Program-made: the position numbers and the translations under genes
The notes under the pieces: generated by a model
The model's database searches: none
Told to the model about the DNA's origin: nothing
What the model saw: only the letters and a program-made list of their open reading frames with translations
From: a virus
IMG/VR virus record: IMGVR_UViG_3300046170_000169
Span: 1-31,239 of that record
Length of the DNA: 31,239 nucleotides
Direction: 5' to 3' (one strand)
Shown here: one piece after another, positions 7,857-14,736 of the stretch
How positions within the stretch are numbered: position 1 is the first letter of the stretch
How the letters are laid out: each line of letters opens with the position of its first letter

Positions 7857-8162
7857 ATGACGCGCTACGCCTAAACGGGTAGACGCCAATCACTCAGAAG
7901 GTGGTTGCGGAGTTTAAGGAGCTTCTGCCCGAGGCTAGCGTATTTGATTTATCGGGCGCGGGCAGAGGGCATTCCTGACATCCTTGTGGGCTTAAATGGG
8001 TTTAACTACCTGTTTGAGATCAAGGACGGCTCCAAGCCTCCCAGCGCCCGTAAATTAACTAAAGCTCAACAGGAGCTTCACTCGACCTGGAAAGGTCAAA
8101 TATGCGTAATCCACAACGCCGGCCAGATGCTGGCGGAGATCGCGAAAACACAAAACACATAA
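7857..8162 (+). CDS. VRR-NUC-type nuclease, frame broken three times (+1 each)
   Basis: The C-terminal part (7968-8162) reads GIPDILVGLNGFNYLFEIKDG, then KPPSARKLTKAQQELHSTW and GQICVIHN, the VRR-NUC nuclease pattern with catalytic Asp, Glu and Lys. The expected N-terminus is present but scattered over three frames: MTRYA from 7857, KRVDANHSE after skipping T7872, VVAEFKELLPEASVFDLSGAGR after skipping G7900, and GIPD after skipping one G near 7967. The rebuilt protein is about 100 residues, normal for small phage Holliday-junction-resolvase-like nucleases. As given, the frame is not translatable in one piece. Confidence 0.6.
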
Positions 8163-8166
8163 AAAC

Positions 8167-8886
8167 ATGGCAGGAGATTGGATAAAATTTGAAAAGGCTA
8201 CACTAGATAAGCCGGAGGTATTTGAAATGGCAGGAGAGCTGGGCATTGATCCAGATGCAGTCATTGGAAAACTTTTAAGAGTCTGGAACTGGTTTGATGA
8301 TCAGTCAGAAAAAGGTAACGCTCCGCTAACGGTGCGAGCGTTACTAGATCGTTACTCGGGCGTTACCGGCTTCAGTGAGGCTATGGTAAAGGTGGGCTGG
8401 TTGGTTATTGATGGTAATGATATGTTTCTACCTAATTTTGAGCGACACAACGGGCAAACGTCGAAAACACGGGCTTTAACAGCTAAACGAGTAGCTAAAA
8501 AGAAGAGTAAAGATAACGCAGAAGGTAACGGTGACAGCGTTAGTCAAACGTTAGCAGAGAAGAGAAGAAAAGAGAAGAGTAAGAGTACTACTAAAGAGGA
8601 GTTTGTTGAACCCGATTTAAATGAGTTTACCGATTACCTTGTTAATTCACTTCCTAAAATTAATCCAGAATGGACTGAAAATAGATCGAAGCGAGCAGCA
8701 TCACTTCAATACGAGACATATGTCCTTTCAAATTGGCATGACGGGAATGGTAAAAAAATCAAGAACTGGAAAAACAAAGCTCGCAACGCTTTTGCTTACA
8801 AAAAACCAAGCAGCTTTGGAAAAGCTGATAAAGCGCAACAGCTATCAACAACGGAAGGAAATGGAATCTATGTCGCTGAACTATAA
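8167..8886 (+). CDS. Replication initiator protein (lambda O-like), containing the putative origin
   Basis: 239 residues. The N-terminal domain (about 1-100; WIKFEKATLDKPEVFEMAGEL, then KLLRVWNWFDDQ and LVIDGNDMFLPNFERHNG) resembles the winged-helix N-terminal domain of phage replication proteins. A Lys/Arg/Glu-rich linker (about 105-145) follows, and a C-terminal segment ends with ETYVLSNWHDGNGKKIKNWK, a pattern common in initiators that recruit a helicase loader. The next gene is a DnaC-like loader. Two arrays of CGTTA repeats lie within the coding sequence, as lambda ori lies within gene O. The start has an A-rich leader and no Shine-Dalgarno sequence. Confidence 0.7.
   Translation: MAGDWIKFEKATLDKPEVFEMAGELGIDPDAVIGKLLRVWNWFDDQSEKGNAPLTVRALLDRYSGVTGFSEAMVKVGWLVIDGNDMFLPNFERHNGQTSKTRALTAKRVAKKKSKDNAEGNGDSVSQTLAEKRRKEKSKSTTKEEFVEPDLNEFTDYLVNSLPKINPEWTENRSKRAASLQYETYVLSNWHDGNGKKIKNWKNKARNAFAYKKPSSFGKADKAQQLSTTEGNGIYVAEL
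8315..8366. repeat. Iteron array 1 (CGTTA/TAACG, 11-bp phasing), putative origin
   Basis: Inverted copies GTAACG at 8315 and CTAACG at 8326 are followed by direct copies CGTTAC at 8339, 8350 and 8361. Steps are 11, 13, 11 and 11 bp. Because 11 is not a multiple of 3, the copies fall in different codon phases, so protein repeats do not explain them. The array lies inside the replication initiator gene. Confidence 0.6.
8513..8554. repeat. Iteron array 2 (CGTTA/TAACG), same geometry as array 1
   Basis: ATAACG at 8513 and GTAACG at 8525 are followed by CGTTAG at 8538 and 8549. The key steps (13 bp between inverted and direct copy, then 11 bp) repeat those of array 1. A 24-base all-purine run on the + strand (8556-8579) starts directly after it and might be the melting region, though it also encodes the Lys/Arg-rich linker. 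Confidence 0.55.
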
Positions 8887-9440
8887 TGAGATAAAAATCT
8901 GGCTAGCAAAGTGGGGTTTTCCTGCTCGCCACATTGCAAATCTAATGCAGATGCACGGCGATGGGCTAGGGAAAGCGCTGGAGCTTGAGGAGCGAGTAAT
9001 AGGCGGTGATTGCCTGCTCATTCTTTGCGGTGACCGAGGTCCAGGTAAAACTCAAATCGCTACAAAGTGGGCTGAAATGGCAGCTAAAAAAGATAAAGGT
9101 AGTCGATATTTCAAGACGCATGATCTTTTAGAGACAATCCGGCAGCAATTTGGAGATGATAGGCAGCAGAAAGGAACAGCCCGTGACACTCTCCAGCAGG
9201 CCAAGAAGGTCTCACTGCTCATTCTAGACGAATGGTCCGAGCTGGCAGGAACTGACTGGGAGCAAGAGAACGCTAACTAACCTTATTGACCATCGCTACG
9301 ACAACCTTTTAGCGACCGTCATCATTACGAATCACAAACCGAATGAGGCAGCGGCAGCGGTCGGAAGATCTATTTGGTCAAGAGCCGAGGAGACCGGTGG
9401 AGTGGTGAATTGTAACTGGAAATCCTACCGAAATAAATGA
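8870..9440 (+). CDS. DnaC-like helicase loader ATPase, frame broken once (+1)
   Basis: The start at ATG 8870 has AAGGA upstream; ATG 8861 is also in frame. The first frame contains a P-loop-like LCGDRGPGKTQIA and a Walker B-like segment LLILDEWSE, then stops at 9280. In the +1 frame the protein continues LTNLIDHRYDNLLATVIITN, with a sensor-like ITN, and then GRSIWSRAEETGG and WKSYR to TGA 9440. Skipping one base near 9272 gives a continuous AAA+ protein of about 189 residues, typical for DnaC/phage loaders. It would load the host replicative helicase at the phage origin with the upstream initiator. The TGA overlaps the next ATG. Confidence 0.7.
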
Positions 9441-9706
9441 GCGATCAGGAAAATATCGATACCGCGACAGCCATCATACATTGTGTCTGCGATAAATATA
9501 GCTTGACTAGTAAAGAAATCTTAAGCAATACGCGAACTAACAGAATAGCTCACCCGCGCATGATTGCGATGGCGTTAATTAGAAGACACACAACATTTTC
9601 AACAACAAAGATAGCAGAAATCTTTAGAAAGAGAGACCACGGGACTGTCCTCCATGCCACTAAAAGGTTTGGACATATTAACATTATGGAACTTACTCAT
9701 GCCTAG
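9437..9706 (+). CDS. Stand-alone DnaA domain IV-like DNA-binding protein
   Basis: 89 residues. After a short N-terminal part comes KYSLTSKEILSNTRTNRIAHPRMIAMALIRRH, then STTKIAEIFRKRDHGTVLHATKRF. This is the helix-turn-helix of DnaA domain IV, including the RDHGTVLHA signature that reads DnaA boxes in the family. The ATPase domains of DnaA are absent. Encoded directly after a helicase loader, it may direct replication proteins to the origin or compete with host DnaA; that is inference. It overlaps its neighbours at both ends. Confidence 0.75.
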   Translation: MSDQENIDTATAIIHCVCDKYSLTSKEILSNTRTNRIAHPRMIAMALIRRHTTFSTTKIAEIFRKRDHGTVLHATKRFGHINIMELTHA

Positions 9707-10767
9707 ACCAAGATTAACCGAAGATGAGATGCAGGTGTTAAAACGCCTGAGATCCTGGCGGCGCAATGACAGCGCTTATGGAAGAGTGCGATGAGGCCGG
9801 CATATCGCCAAGCTCGGTTAAGCATTTCTGGTATAAATCAAAGCGCATCAGCCTTTTCTCCAAAGCTGAGAACCTTAGCCTAGATGAGCTATTTGAGCCG
9901 GTTCTGGCCGATCTCAGGAAATACTCGCCAAAGTTCAAAGCGTTCAAACGCAAGAAAATCAAAGATGCCCACTGCCTAATACTTGATCCATCGGACATCC
10001 ACGTTGGTAAGCTAGCTGTTGAGGAAGAAACCGGCAGCAACTATAACGTGAAGGAGGCCGTAGCTTGTGTAGATCGCGGGATCGATGACTTGCTGCGGAT
10101 GTCGCAAGGCTGGGAGATCGACCAGGTTTACATGGTGATCGGGAACGACTGTCTGCACATTGACAGCCAGCGCCCAGTCACGAGCGCCGGAACGCCTCAA
10201 GACATGGATGGTCTTTGGTGGCAATCGTTTATTCAATGTAAAGATCTCATGGTTAGGGCGATTGAGAGGCTGCTACCATACGCTAACGTAACGGTCATTC
10301 ATTGCCCCAGTAATCACGATTACGTCGCGGGTTGGATGCTCGCCCAAACGCTCAAAGCTTATTTCCGAAAAAGCAAAAACGTGACGTTTGATATTTCGGT
10401 AAATCATCGCAAATACGTCCAATTCGGATCAAATATGCTCGGATTTAGCCACGGGGATGGAGCGAAATTGGCAGATACGCCATTGCTCATGGCCCAAGAG
10501 GAGCCTGAGATGTGGGCAGCGACTAAGCACAGGACGATTTACTTACATCACCTGCATCACCGATCTGTAACTAAATGGCCCGGACCATGGCAGAGTGCCA
10601 AAGATTACATAGGAGTGACTGCTGAACATATAAGATCGCCATCCGGCACTGATTCATGGCATCACAAAAAGGGATATGTGGGAGTTCCTCGTTGTGTGGA
10701 AGCGTTTATTCATCACAATTCTGATGGACAAGTCGCTAGGTTAACTCATCATATAAAACGTGGATAG
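9699..10767 (+). CDS. Calcineurin-like metallophosphoesterase, N-terminal frame broken once (+1)
   Basis: The main frame (9766-10767, 333 residues) carries metallophosphoesterase motifs in order: DPSDIHVGK (D-x-H), GNDCLH, CPSNHDYV (NHD), SHGDGAK and HHLHHR. Upstream, ATG 9699 overlaps the preceding stop by 8 bases and encodes MPRPRLTEDEMQVLKRLRSWRRNDSA, a plausible N-terminus joined by skipping one base near 9774-9777. A start at ATG 9766 is possible but has no Shine-Dalgarno sequence. Members act on phosphoesters, often as nucleases. Position among replication genes suggests DNA processing, perhaps an SbcD-like nuclease. Confidence 0.75.
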
Positions 10768-10960
10768 AGAGATCAGGGAGGCTTATGCCTCGTTAAAACC
10801 TTGCGTTAAATGTGATGGATACCCACGATTTCGATATGACCCAGGCGCGACCTTTTCTTATTGCGTCAGAAATACTTCAGACTGCCCATGCTTAGCGGCA
10901 GCGCCGGATTACGATCCAGCAGAATTGGCTAGGCGAATCAATAACCAAAATAAAAAATGA
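10760..10960 (+). CDS. Small zinc-ribbon protein (Lar-like)
   Basis: 66 residues from a GTG start overlapping the preceding stop by 8 bases. LKPCVKCDGYPRF, then YCVRNTSDCPCLAA and a C-terminal DPAELARRINNQ match the two-knuckle zinc ribbon and end helix of Lar-like phage proteins. Lar relieves type I restriction in lambdoid phages; here that role is only suggested by resemblance. The TGA overlaps the next ATG. Confidence 0.55.
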   Translation: MDREIREAYASLKPCVKCDGYPRFRYDPGATFSYCVRNTSDCPCLAAAPDYDPAELARRINNQNKK

Positions 10961-11319
10961 GCGAAAGCATGAAACTAACAGGAAGCCTCCACGTTCTGGG
11001 GGATACGCAGACATTTAACTCTGGATTCACCAAGCGTGAGTTTGTGGTGAAGGTGGATGACGGAAAATTTGACCAATTTATTAAGTTGGAGCTGGTCAAG
11101 GATCGGATCAAGGAGATCGACGAGGCAAAAGTCGGCGACGAAATCACGGTTCATTTTAACATCCGTGGCCGAGAGCATGACGGTAGGTTTTTCAATAACC
11201 TTGTCGCGTGGCGAATCGAAAGCGCTTTACCGGCTACAAACGATCCTGGCGAGGCTTATAAGGCCAAGGCAGCGGCACTAGACGCCAGCGCTGCTGATGG
11301 TGACGAGATCCCGTTCTAA
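10957..11319 (+). CDS. OB-fold single-stranded DNA-binding protein (DUF3127-like)
   Basis: 120 residues. MKLTGSLHVLGDTQTFNSGFTKREFVVKV, IKLELVKDRIKEIDEAKVGDEITVHFNIRGREHDGRFFNNLVAWRI (read in two parts) follows the DUF3127 OB-fold pattern, in particular RGREHDGRFFNNLVAWRI. After a flexible Ala-rich linker the protein ends in DGDEIPF, an acidic tip ending in Pro-Phe like that of bacterial SSB, which binds replication and repair partners. It is likely the phage SSB. Confidence 0.7.
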   Translation: MSESMKLTGSLHVLGDTQTFNSGFTKREFVVKVDDGKFDQFIKLELVKDRIKEIDEAKVGDEITVHFNIRGREHDGRFFNNLVAWRIESALPATNDPGEAYKAKAAALDASAADGDEIPF

Positions 11320-11339
11320 AACCAAACTAGAAGAGAGAC

Positions 11340-11570
11340 ATGACAACTTACATAATTGATTGGGGGAAAGATGCAAACGGAGCTAGGTATGCTTTAGTTC
11401 AAGCTAAATCACTAAGGCAAGCATGGTTAGATATTGATTGCACGATTGGAGAGCCGGAAAACATTAAGCCTCTTCGTATCCCGAAGTCTTGGATGGATAT
11501 TCGATATTTAGAAATCGAAAGCCCCGAAGACCCTATTGAGGGAGGTCTTATAAAAGAACTTAACTTTTAA
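11340..11570 (+). CDS. Small early protein, unknown function
   Basis: 76 residues, no family recognised. It reads as a small alpha/beta protein: TYIIDWGKDANGARYALVQA, a helix ARQ-like SLRQAWLDID, then IRYLEIESPED. AGAGAG upstream is a weak ribosome binding site. It lies between the SSB-like gene and a nuclease-like gene. Confidence 0.5.
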   Translation: MTTYIIDWGKDANGARYALVQAKSLRQAWLDIDCTIGEPENIKPLRIPKSWMDIRYLEIESPEDPIEGGLIKELNF

Positions 11571-11629
11571 GCGTTATAAAAGTTGAACTAAACCCTGACG
11601 AGATCGCAATCTGTCAAATTTTAGGCAGA

Positions 11630-12034
11630 ATGCGGTCTCTGATTGCTAGAAACTCAGGCGTCAAAGATGCCAAGGTTGGGACACAGGACGGCGCTAGTGC
11701 AGACGTTTTGGGCGTGATGGCAGAATACGCATTTGCTAAACGCTACAACACTTTCCCAGACCTTGGTTTAACACCTAGAAGCGGTAGCGCTGACGGCATC
11801 CTCAATGGTAAGCGGTATGATATTAAATCAACTACCTACAAAACTGGCAGGCTACTATCTACGCTGAAAGTTAATCCTGATGTTGATATTTATATTTTAG
11901 GAATAGTTGGAGACCTAGATGTTGATTTTATCGGGTGGGCATCAAAGGAGCAGCTAGTGCGTGAAGAAAACATTATTGATCTAGGCCACGGCCAAGGATA
12001 CGCGCTTACTCAAGACAAGTTAACCTGGTTTTAA
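11630..12034 (+). CDS. PD-(D/E)XK-like phage protein, N-terminus probably longer
   Basis: 134 residues from the first canonical ATG. DVLGVMAEYAFAKRYN, SGSADGILNGKRYDIKST and GWASKEQLVREENIIDLGHG are features of a phage family that looks like a restriction-endonuclease fold (Glu in the first helix, Asp and D-x-K in the next strands). The same frame is open upstream to 11564 and reads SVIKVELNPDEIAICQILGR, which resembles the usual N-terminus, but no ATG, GTG or TTG precedes it; codons there are TTA, AGC, GTT, ATA. The stop overlaps the methyltransferase start (TAATG). Possible nuclease; function unproven. Confidence 0.6.
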   Translation: MRSLIARNSGVKDAKVGTQDGASADVLGVMAEYAFAKRYNTFPDLGLTPRSGSADGILNGKRYDIKSTTYKTGRLLSTLKVNPDVDIYILGIVGDLDVDFIGWASKEQLVREENIIDLGHGQGYALTQDKLTWF

Positions 12035-12537
12035 TGAATGAGTTGGCTTTATTCGCAGGCGCTGGTGGAGGAATACTCGGAGGACATCTCCTTGGATGGC
12101 GCACGGTGTGCGCTGTGGAATGGGAAGCATACCCCGCAAGCGTCTTGGTTGCCCGCCAAAACGACAAAACATTGCCAGCTTTCCCAGTCTGGGATGACGT
12201 TCAAACCTTTGACGGAAGACCATGGCGAGGCCGTGTTGACGTCGTTTCTGGAGGCTTTCCCTGCCAAGACATCAGTTGCGCCGGGAAGGGCGAAGGAATC
12301 GAAGGTGAGCGGTCATCCATGTGGAAACACATGGCGCGAATCATTGGAGAAATTCGACCTCGATACGCATACGTGGAAAACTCACCAATGCTTGTGGGAC
12401 GAGGACTTACAACCGTCCTCAGTGATCTTGCCGAAATGGGGTATGATGCTAAATGGGGTATTGTGGGAGCGCATAACTGCTCCGCTCCCCATAAAAGGGA
12501 CAGGATCTGGATCGTGGCCCACACCAAGGAGTTGTAG
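12034..12537 (+). CDS. C5 cytosine DNA methyltransferase, catalytic N-terminal part
   Basis: 167 residues carrying the SAM-binding motif I (FAGAGGG, 7-13), the catalytic motif IV (GGFPCQDIS, Cys77 being the nucleophile), motif VI-like VENSP (Glu115) and motif VIII (HKRDRIWIVA). It stops at TAG 12535-12537 without a target-recognition domain or motifs IX and X. Those are encoded in the +1 frame just downstream, with an ATG at 12542. The whole enzyme is therefore either two subunits, as in M.AquI, or one protein made by +1 frameshifting. It would methylate cytosines in phage DNA against host restriction. Confidence 0.8.
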   Translation: MNELALFAGAGGGILGGHLLGWRTVCAVEWEAYPASVLVARQNDKTLPAFPVWDDVQTFDGRPWRGRVDVVSGGFPCQDISCAGKGEGIEGERSSMWKHMARIIGEIRPRYAYVENSPMLVGRGLTTVLSDLAEMGYDAKWGIVGAHNCSAPHKRDRIWIVAHTKEL

Positions 12538-13273
12538 CGCAATGGCCGCAACCATAACACCAGAATCAGCGAATGACCCTAGTAGGTTTCCAAACCTAGA
12601 AACCGTGGTGGGAAAAGTAACATGGCCAACGCCATGCACTAGAGATTACAAAGGGGCAAACGCAGTCGAAGGTTTGACTCGCAATGATGGCAAGTCTCGC
12701 ATGGATCAATTGCCGAATGCTGTTGCTTATGATCAAAAATCATGGTCAACGCCTCAAGCCAGAGACTGGAAAGGCCCAAGCGGTCGAAGCATGAAGGGTG
12801 AGGAAAACGACTTGCCGAATCAAGTAAAGCAATCAGCACCCACAGGCCAACTCAACCCCTCATGGGTCGAGTGGCTCATGGGTTGGCCAATCGGCTGGAC
12901 TAGCATGGAGGCTATCACCGAGCTAGACTGGCGCGACTGGTCGGACGATCCTGCTGATGAGGATTCAAAGCAAACGTGGGCAACTCCTAGCGCAAACAAA
13001 ACAACTAAAAGCGGCGAAATTGTAAATTCAGACGGCACGGCTTGGGATGGAATTAGCAAACCACACAGCAAAACAACAGGGGAGCCAATTCAAACAGCAT
13101 TGAGTGATCAAGTGGCAATGAACGGCGGGAGCAAACAAGCGAAAATCCCCCGTGTTGCCACAGGCATTAAAAACCGAGTCGGCAGGCTCAAAGCCATTGG
13201 AAACGGCCAAGTTCCAGCAGTGGCAGCGCTTGCATGGGATATTTTAAGCAAAGGTAATCATGCCTCAGAATAA
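12038..13273 (+). CDS. C5 methyltransferase target-recognition/motif X part in the +1 frame
   Basis: This frame is open for 411 codons from ATG 12038; a separate subunit could instead start at ATG 12542, 5 bases after the stop of the catalytic part (243 residues). It contains repeated (W)(P/S/A)TP blocks (SWPTP, TWPTPCTRDYKG, SWSTPQARDWKG, TWATPS), QLNPSWVEWLMGWPIGW, and near the C-terminus VATGIKNRVGRLKAIGNGQVPAVAALAW, the motif X of C5 methyltransferases. The segment before about 12500 overlaps the catalytic gene in another frame yet stays open and reads like a protein (TWKTHQCLW, LPKWGMMLNG). Whether that part is translated is unknown. Confidence 0.7.
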   Translation: MSWLYSQALVEEYSEDISLDGARCALWNGKHTPQASWLPAKTTKHCQLSQSGMTFKPLTEDHGEAVLTSFLEAFPAKTSVAPGRAKESKVSGHPCGNTWRESLEKFDLDTHTWKTHQCLWDEDLQPSSVILPKWGMMLNGVLWERITAPLPIKGTGSGSWPTPRSCSAMAATITPESANDPSRFPNLETVVGKVTWPTPCTRDYKGANAVEGLTRNDGKSRMDQLPNAVAYDQKSWSTPQARDWKGPSGRSMKGEENDLPNQVKQSAPTGQLNPSWVEWLMGWPIGWTSMEAITELDWRDWSDDPADEDSKQTWATPSANKTTKSGEIVNSDGTAWDGISKPHSKTTGEPIQTALSDQVAMNGGSKQAKIPRVATGIKNRVGRLKAIGNGQVPAVAALAWDILSKGNHASE

Positions 13274-13340
13274 AAAACTAAAAAAGTTTAAAATATGCTT
13301 GTGCTTGGTTTGTAGGTGTGCGATTGTCCCTCCGACATGA
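13260..13340 (+). CDS. Cys-rich basic micropeptide, tentative
   Basis: A 26-residue frame overlapping the methyltransferase stop at one end and the next gene start at the other (ATGA at 13337-13340). It is Lys-rich at the start (KKLKKFK) and then has CLCLVCRC, which could bind a metal. The overlap pattern matches real genes of this operon, but no ribosome binding site is seen and the length makes chance possible. Confidence 0.3.
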   Translation: MPQNKKLKKFKICLCLVCRCAIVPPT

Positions 13341-13579
13341 CCAAGAAAACATTACCAATTGAAGTTGCTTTTATCGAACTAGCTAACCTAGAGAAGACTT
13401 TGGGTTACGCCAATCTCTGGGACAAAGTTTGTTATCATCCCGAGACAAAACTATGCTGGGTCACCCACAAGACTCAAAAATCGACAATATTGTATCTAGA
13501 CGCTGATAAATATGGGCCAATCGTTGAGACACTTAACGAGACAGGCGATCTTGAAGAGCATATGTCAGTCTCACTGTAA
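13337..13579 (+). CDS. Small early protein, unknown function
   Basis: 80 residues from ATG 13337; a GTG at 13316 is in frame but the ATG overlaps the preceding micro-frame in the ATGA style used throughout this operon. Mixed alpha/beta with aromatic strands (KLCWVTHKTQKSTILYLDADKYG). No family recognised. Confidence 0.5.
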   Translation: MTKKTLPIEVAFIELANLEKTLGYANLWDKVCYHPETKLCWVTHKTQKSTILYLDADKYGPIVETLNETGDLEEHMSVSL

Positions 13580-13600
13580 CCTTTAACAGGCACATATATT

Positions 13601-13900
13601 ATGAATTACGCTCAACAAGCACACAAACCAGAATGGTATAAGGTCGATGATACCAAGTTACACTATGCCGCCACGTTAGGCTCATCACCGCTTAATGAAT
13701 GGTATGAGTTTGAAGACAGGGCGGAAGCAGTTCAGTTTCTTACAGGTCACCTTCCACATAAAAGGTTCTGCTGGGTGGATGAAGAGATCTGGGACACTGA
13801 TTACATATATCGTGATTATGATACTGATCAATGGGTTTTGCCTTTAGAGCAACCTGCTGACATTCAAGTAATGATCGAAGCTGTAAGTAAATTTTATTAA
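13601..13900 (+). CDS. Small Tyr/Trp-rich acidic protein, unknown function
   Basis: 99 residues rich in Asp, Glu, Tyr and Trp (KPEWYKVDDTKLHY; EEIWDTDYIYRDYDTDQW). The strong acidic and aromatic character is reminiscent of DNA-mimic or inhibitor proteins, but there is no motif to support this. No Shine-Dalgarno sequence is visible before the ATG. Confidence 0.5.
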   Translation: MNYAQQAHKPEWYKVDDTKLHYAATLGSSPLNEWYEFEDRAEAVQFLTGHLPHKRFCWVDEEIWDTDYIYRDYDTDQWVLPLEQPADIQVMIEAVSKFY

Positions 13901-13901
13901 T

Positions 13902-13982
13902 ATGAACATCCAAGAAATTATCCAGTCAGCTATATTTGTAGCCATTCTAGTCCTCATGGCGTGGGCCGGAGGACAACCGTAA
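13902..13982 (+). CDS. Single-pass membrane micropeptide
   Basis: 26 residues beginning one base after the previous stop codon; about residues 9-22 (SAIFVAILVLMAWA) form a hydrophobic segment. It is the last early gene before the promoter and terminator region. Function unknown; too short for firm support. Confidence 0.35.
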   Translation: MNIQEIIQSAIFVAILVLMAWAGGQP

Positions 13983-13989
13983 AAACCCC

Positions 13990-14017
13990 TTGACGATATG
14001 TGAGGATTAGATACAAC
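13990..14017 (+). promoter_or_regulatory. Possible sigma-70-type promoter ahead of terminase operon
   Basis: TTGACG (13990-13995), a 16-base spacer, and TACAAC (14012-14017). The -10 match is moderate. It lies in the only clear intergenic gap between early and late genes but upstream of a terminator, so it might make a short transcript instead. Confidence 0.3.
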
Positions 14018-14070
14018 CTCGGCAGCAGCTTGCTGCTTTGTGTTTAATTCATATTATTAGTGTGTATCAG

Positions 14071-14107
14071 CCGGTCTGAGTATTAAGTTGCTCAGGCCGG
14101 TTTTTTT
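14071..14107 (+). terminator. Rho-independent terminator between early and late regions
   Basis: A 10-bp stem (14071-14080 with 14091-14100, one G-U pair) closes a 10-base loop and is followed by a run of seven T. It ends early transcription before the small terminase gene, unless antitermination or a downstream promoter operates. Confidence 0.85.
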
Positions 14108-14123
14108 GTTTATATTTAAAAGC

Positions 14124-14489
14124 ATGGCAGGAGGGCGTCCAACAAAATACAAACCAGAGTTCTGTGAGACTGTAGTTGATTGCGGTAAAGCTGGAATGGG
14201 AAAGGCTGAGATTGCCTCACAGCTTGGCGTCTGTCGCGATACATTGCTTGAGTGGAGTAAAAGTAAGCCAGAGTTTTCCGACGCCATAAAAAGGGCTGAG
14301 GAGGAAAGCCTAGCTTGGTGGGAAAAACAGGGTAGAACGGCAACCTTCGGGGGGATTGATGGTTTTAATCCAACTAGCTACATATTCCAAATGAAGAACC
14401 GGTTCAGAAACGACTGGAGAGACAAGCACGATCACTCCGTAGAGGTATCAGGAGAGATTGAGATCGTGATCGGAGGAGAGGATGAGTAA
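14124..14489 (+). CDS. Terminase small subunit
   Basis: 121 residues from ATG 14124. MAGGRPTKYKPEF is a common start of this family, followed by an HTH (GKAEIASQLGVCRDTLLEWSK) that would bind the packaging site, then a helical oligomerisation segment (TSYIFQMKNRFRNDWRDK) and an acidic tail. The large subunit lies one gene downstream. No Shine-Dalgarno sequence; the leader is AT-rich. Confidence 0.85.
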   Translation: MAGGRPTKYKPEFCETVVDCGKAGMGKAEIASQLGVCRDTLLEWSKSKPEFSDAIKRAEEESLAWWEKQGRTATFGGIDGFNPTSYIFQMKNRFRNDWRDKHDHSVEVSGEIEIVIGGEDE

Positions 14490-14736
14490 TCTTAAATTTG
14501 AAGAGGTCGAGAAGCTAGGGCAGGTTGAGAGCTACCTAGAGGCTGAAGGCTTCCACAACATCACCTCATTTGCTGAGATTACTGAGGGCGAGAGGATGAT
14601 AGTAATGATCGCTTCAGATACTCCTAAAGAAATTAACGTCTTCGGCATTTGCTGGAGCGCGGATCATTTCCAGAAACTTAGTGTTAGCGATATTCGCAAC
14701 GATTTTATGACCGCATATGGCGACGAACAAGACTAG
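14482..14736 (+). CDS. Small protein between terminase subunits, unknown function
   Basis: 84 residues overlapping the small terminase gene by 8 bases and the large terminase gene by 20. GGAGGAGAGG provides a strong ribosome binding site. Alpha/beta character (ERMIVMIASDTPKEINVFGI). No family recognised; position suggests a packaging accessory protein. Confidence 0.5.
   Translation: MSNLKFEEVEKLGQVESYLEAEGFHNITSFAEITEGERMIVMIASDTPKEINVFGICWSADHFQKLSVSDIRNDFMTAYGDEQD

Noticed and set aside
9766-10767. ATG 9766 as the true start of the phosphoesterase
   Set aside because: No ribosome site precedes it, and an upstream frame from ATG 9699 gives a plausible N-terminus that overlaps the previous stop in the style of this operon; not excluded.
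14022-14040. Small hairpin GCAGCA/TGCTGC with following T-rich bases as a terminator
   Set aside because: The stem is only six base pairs and the T-tract is interrupted; the stronger terminator follows at 14071.
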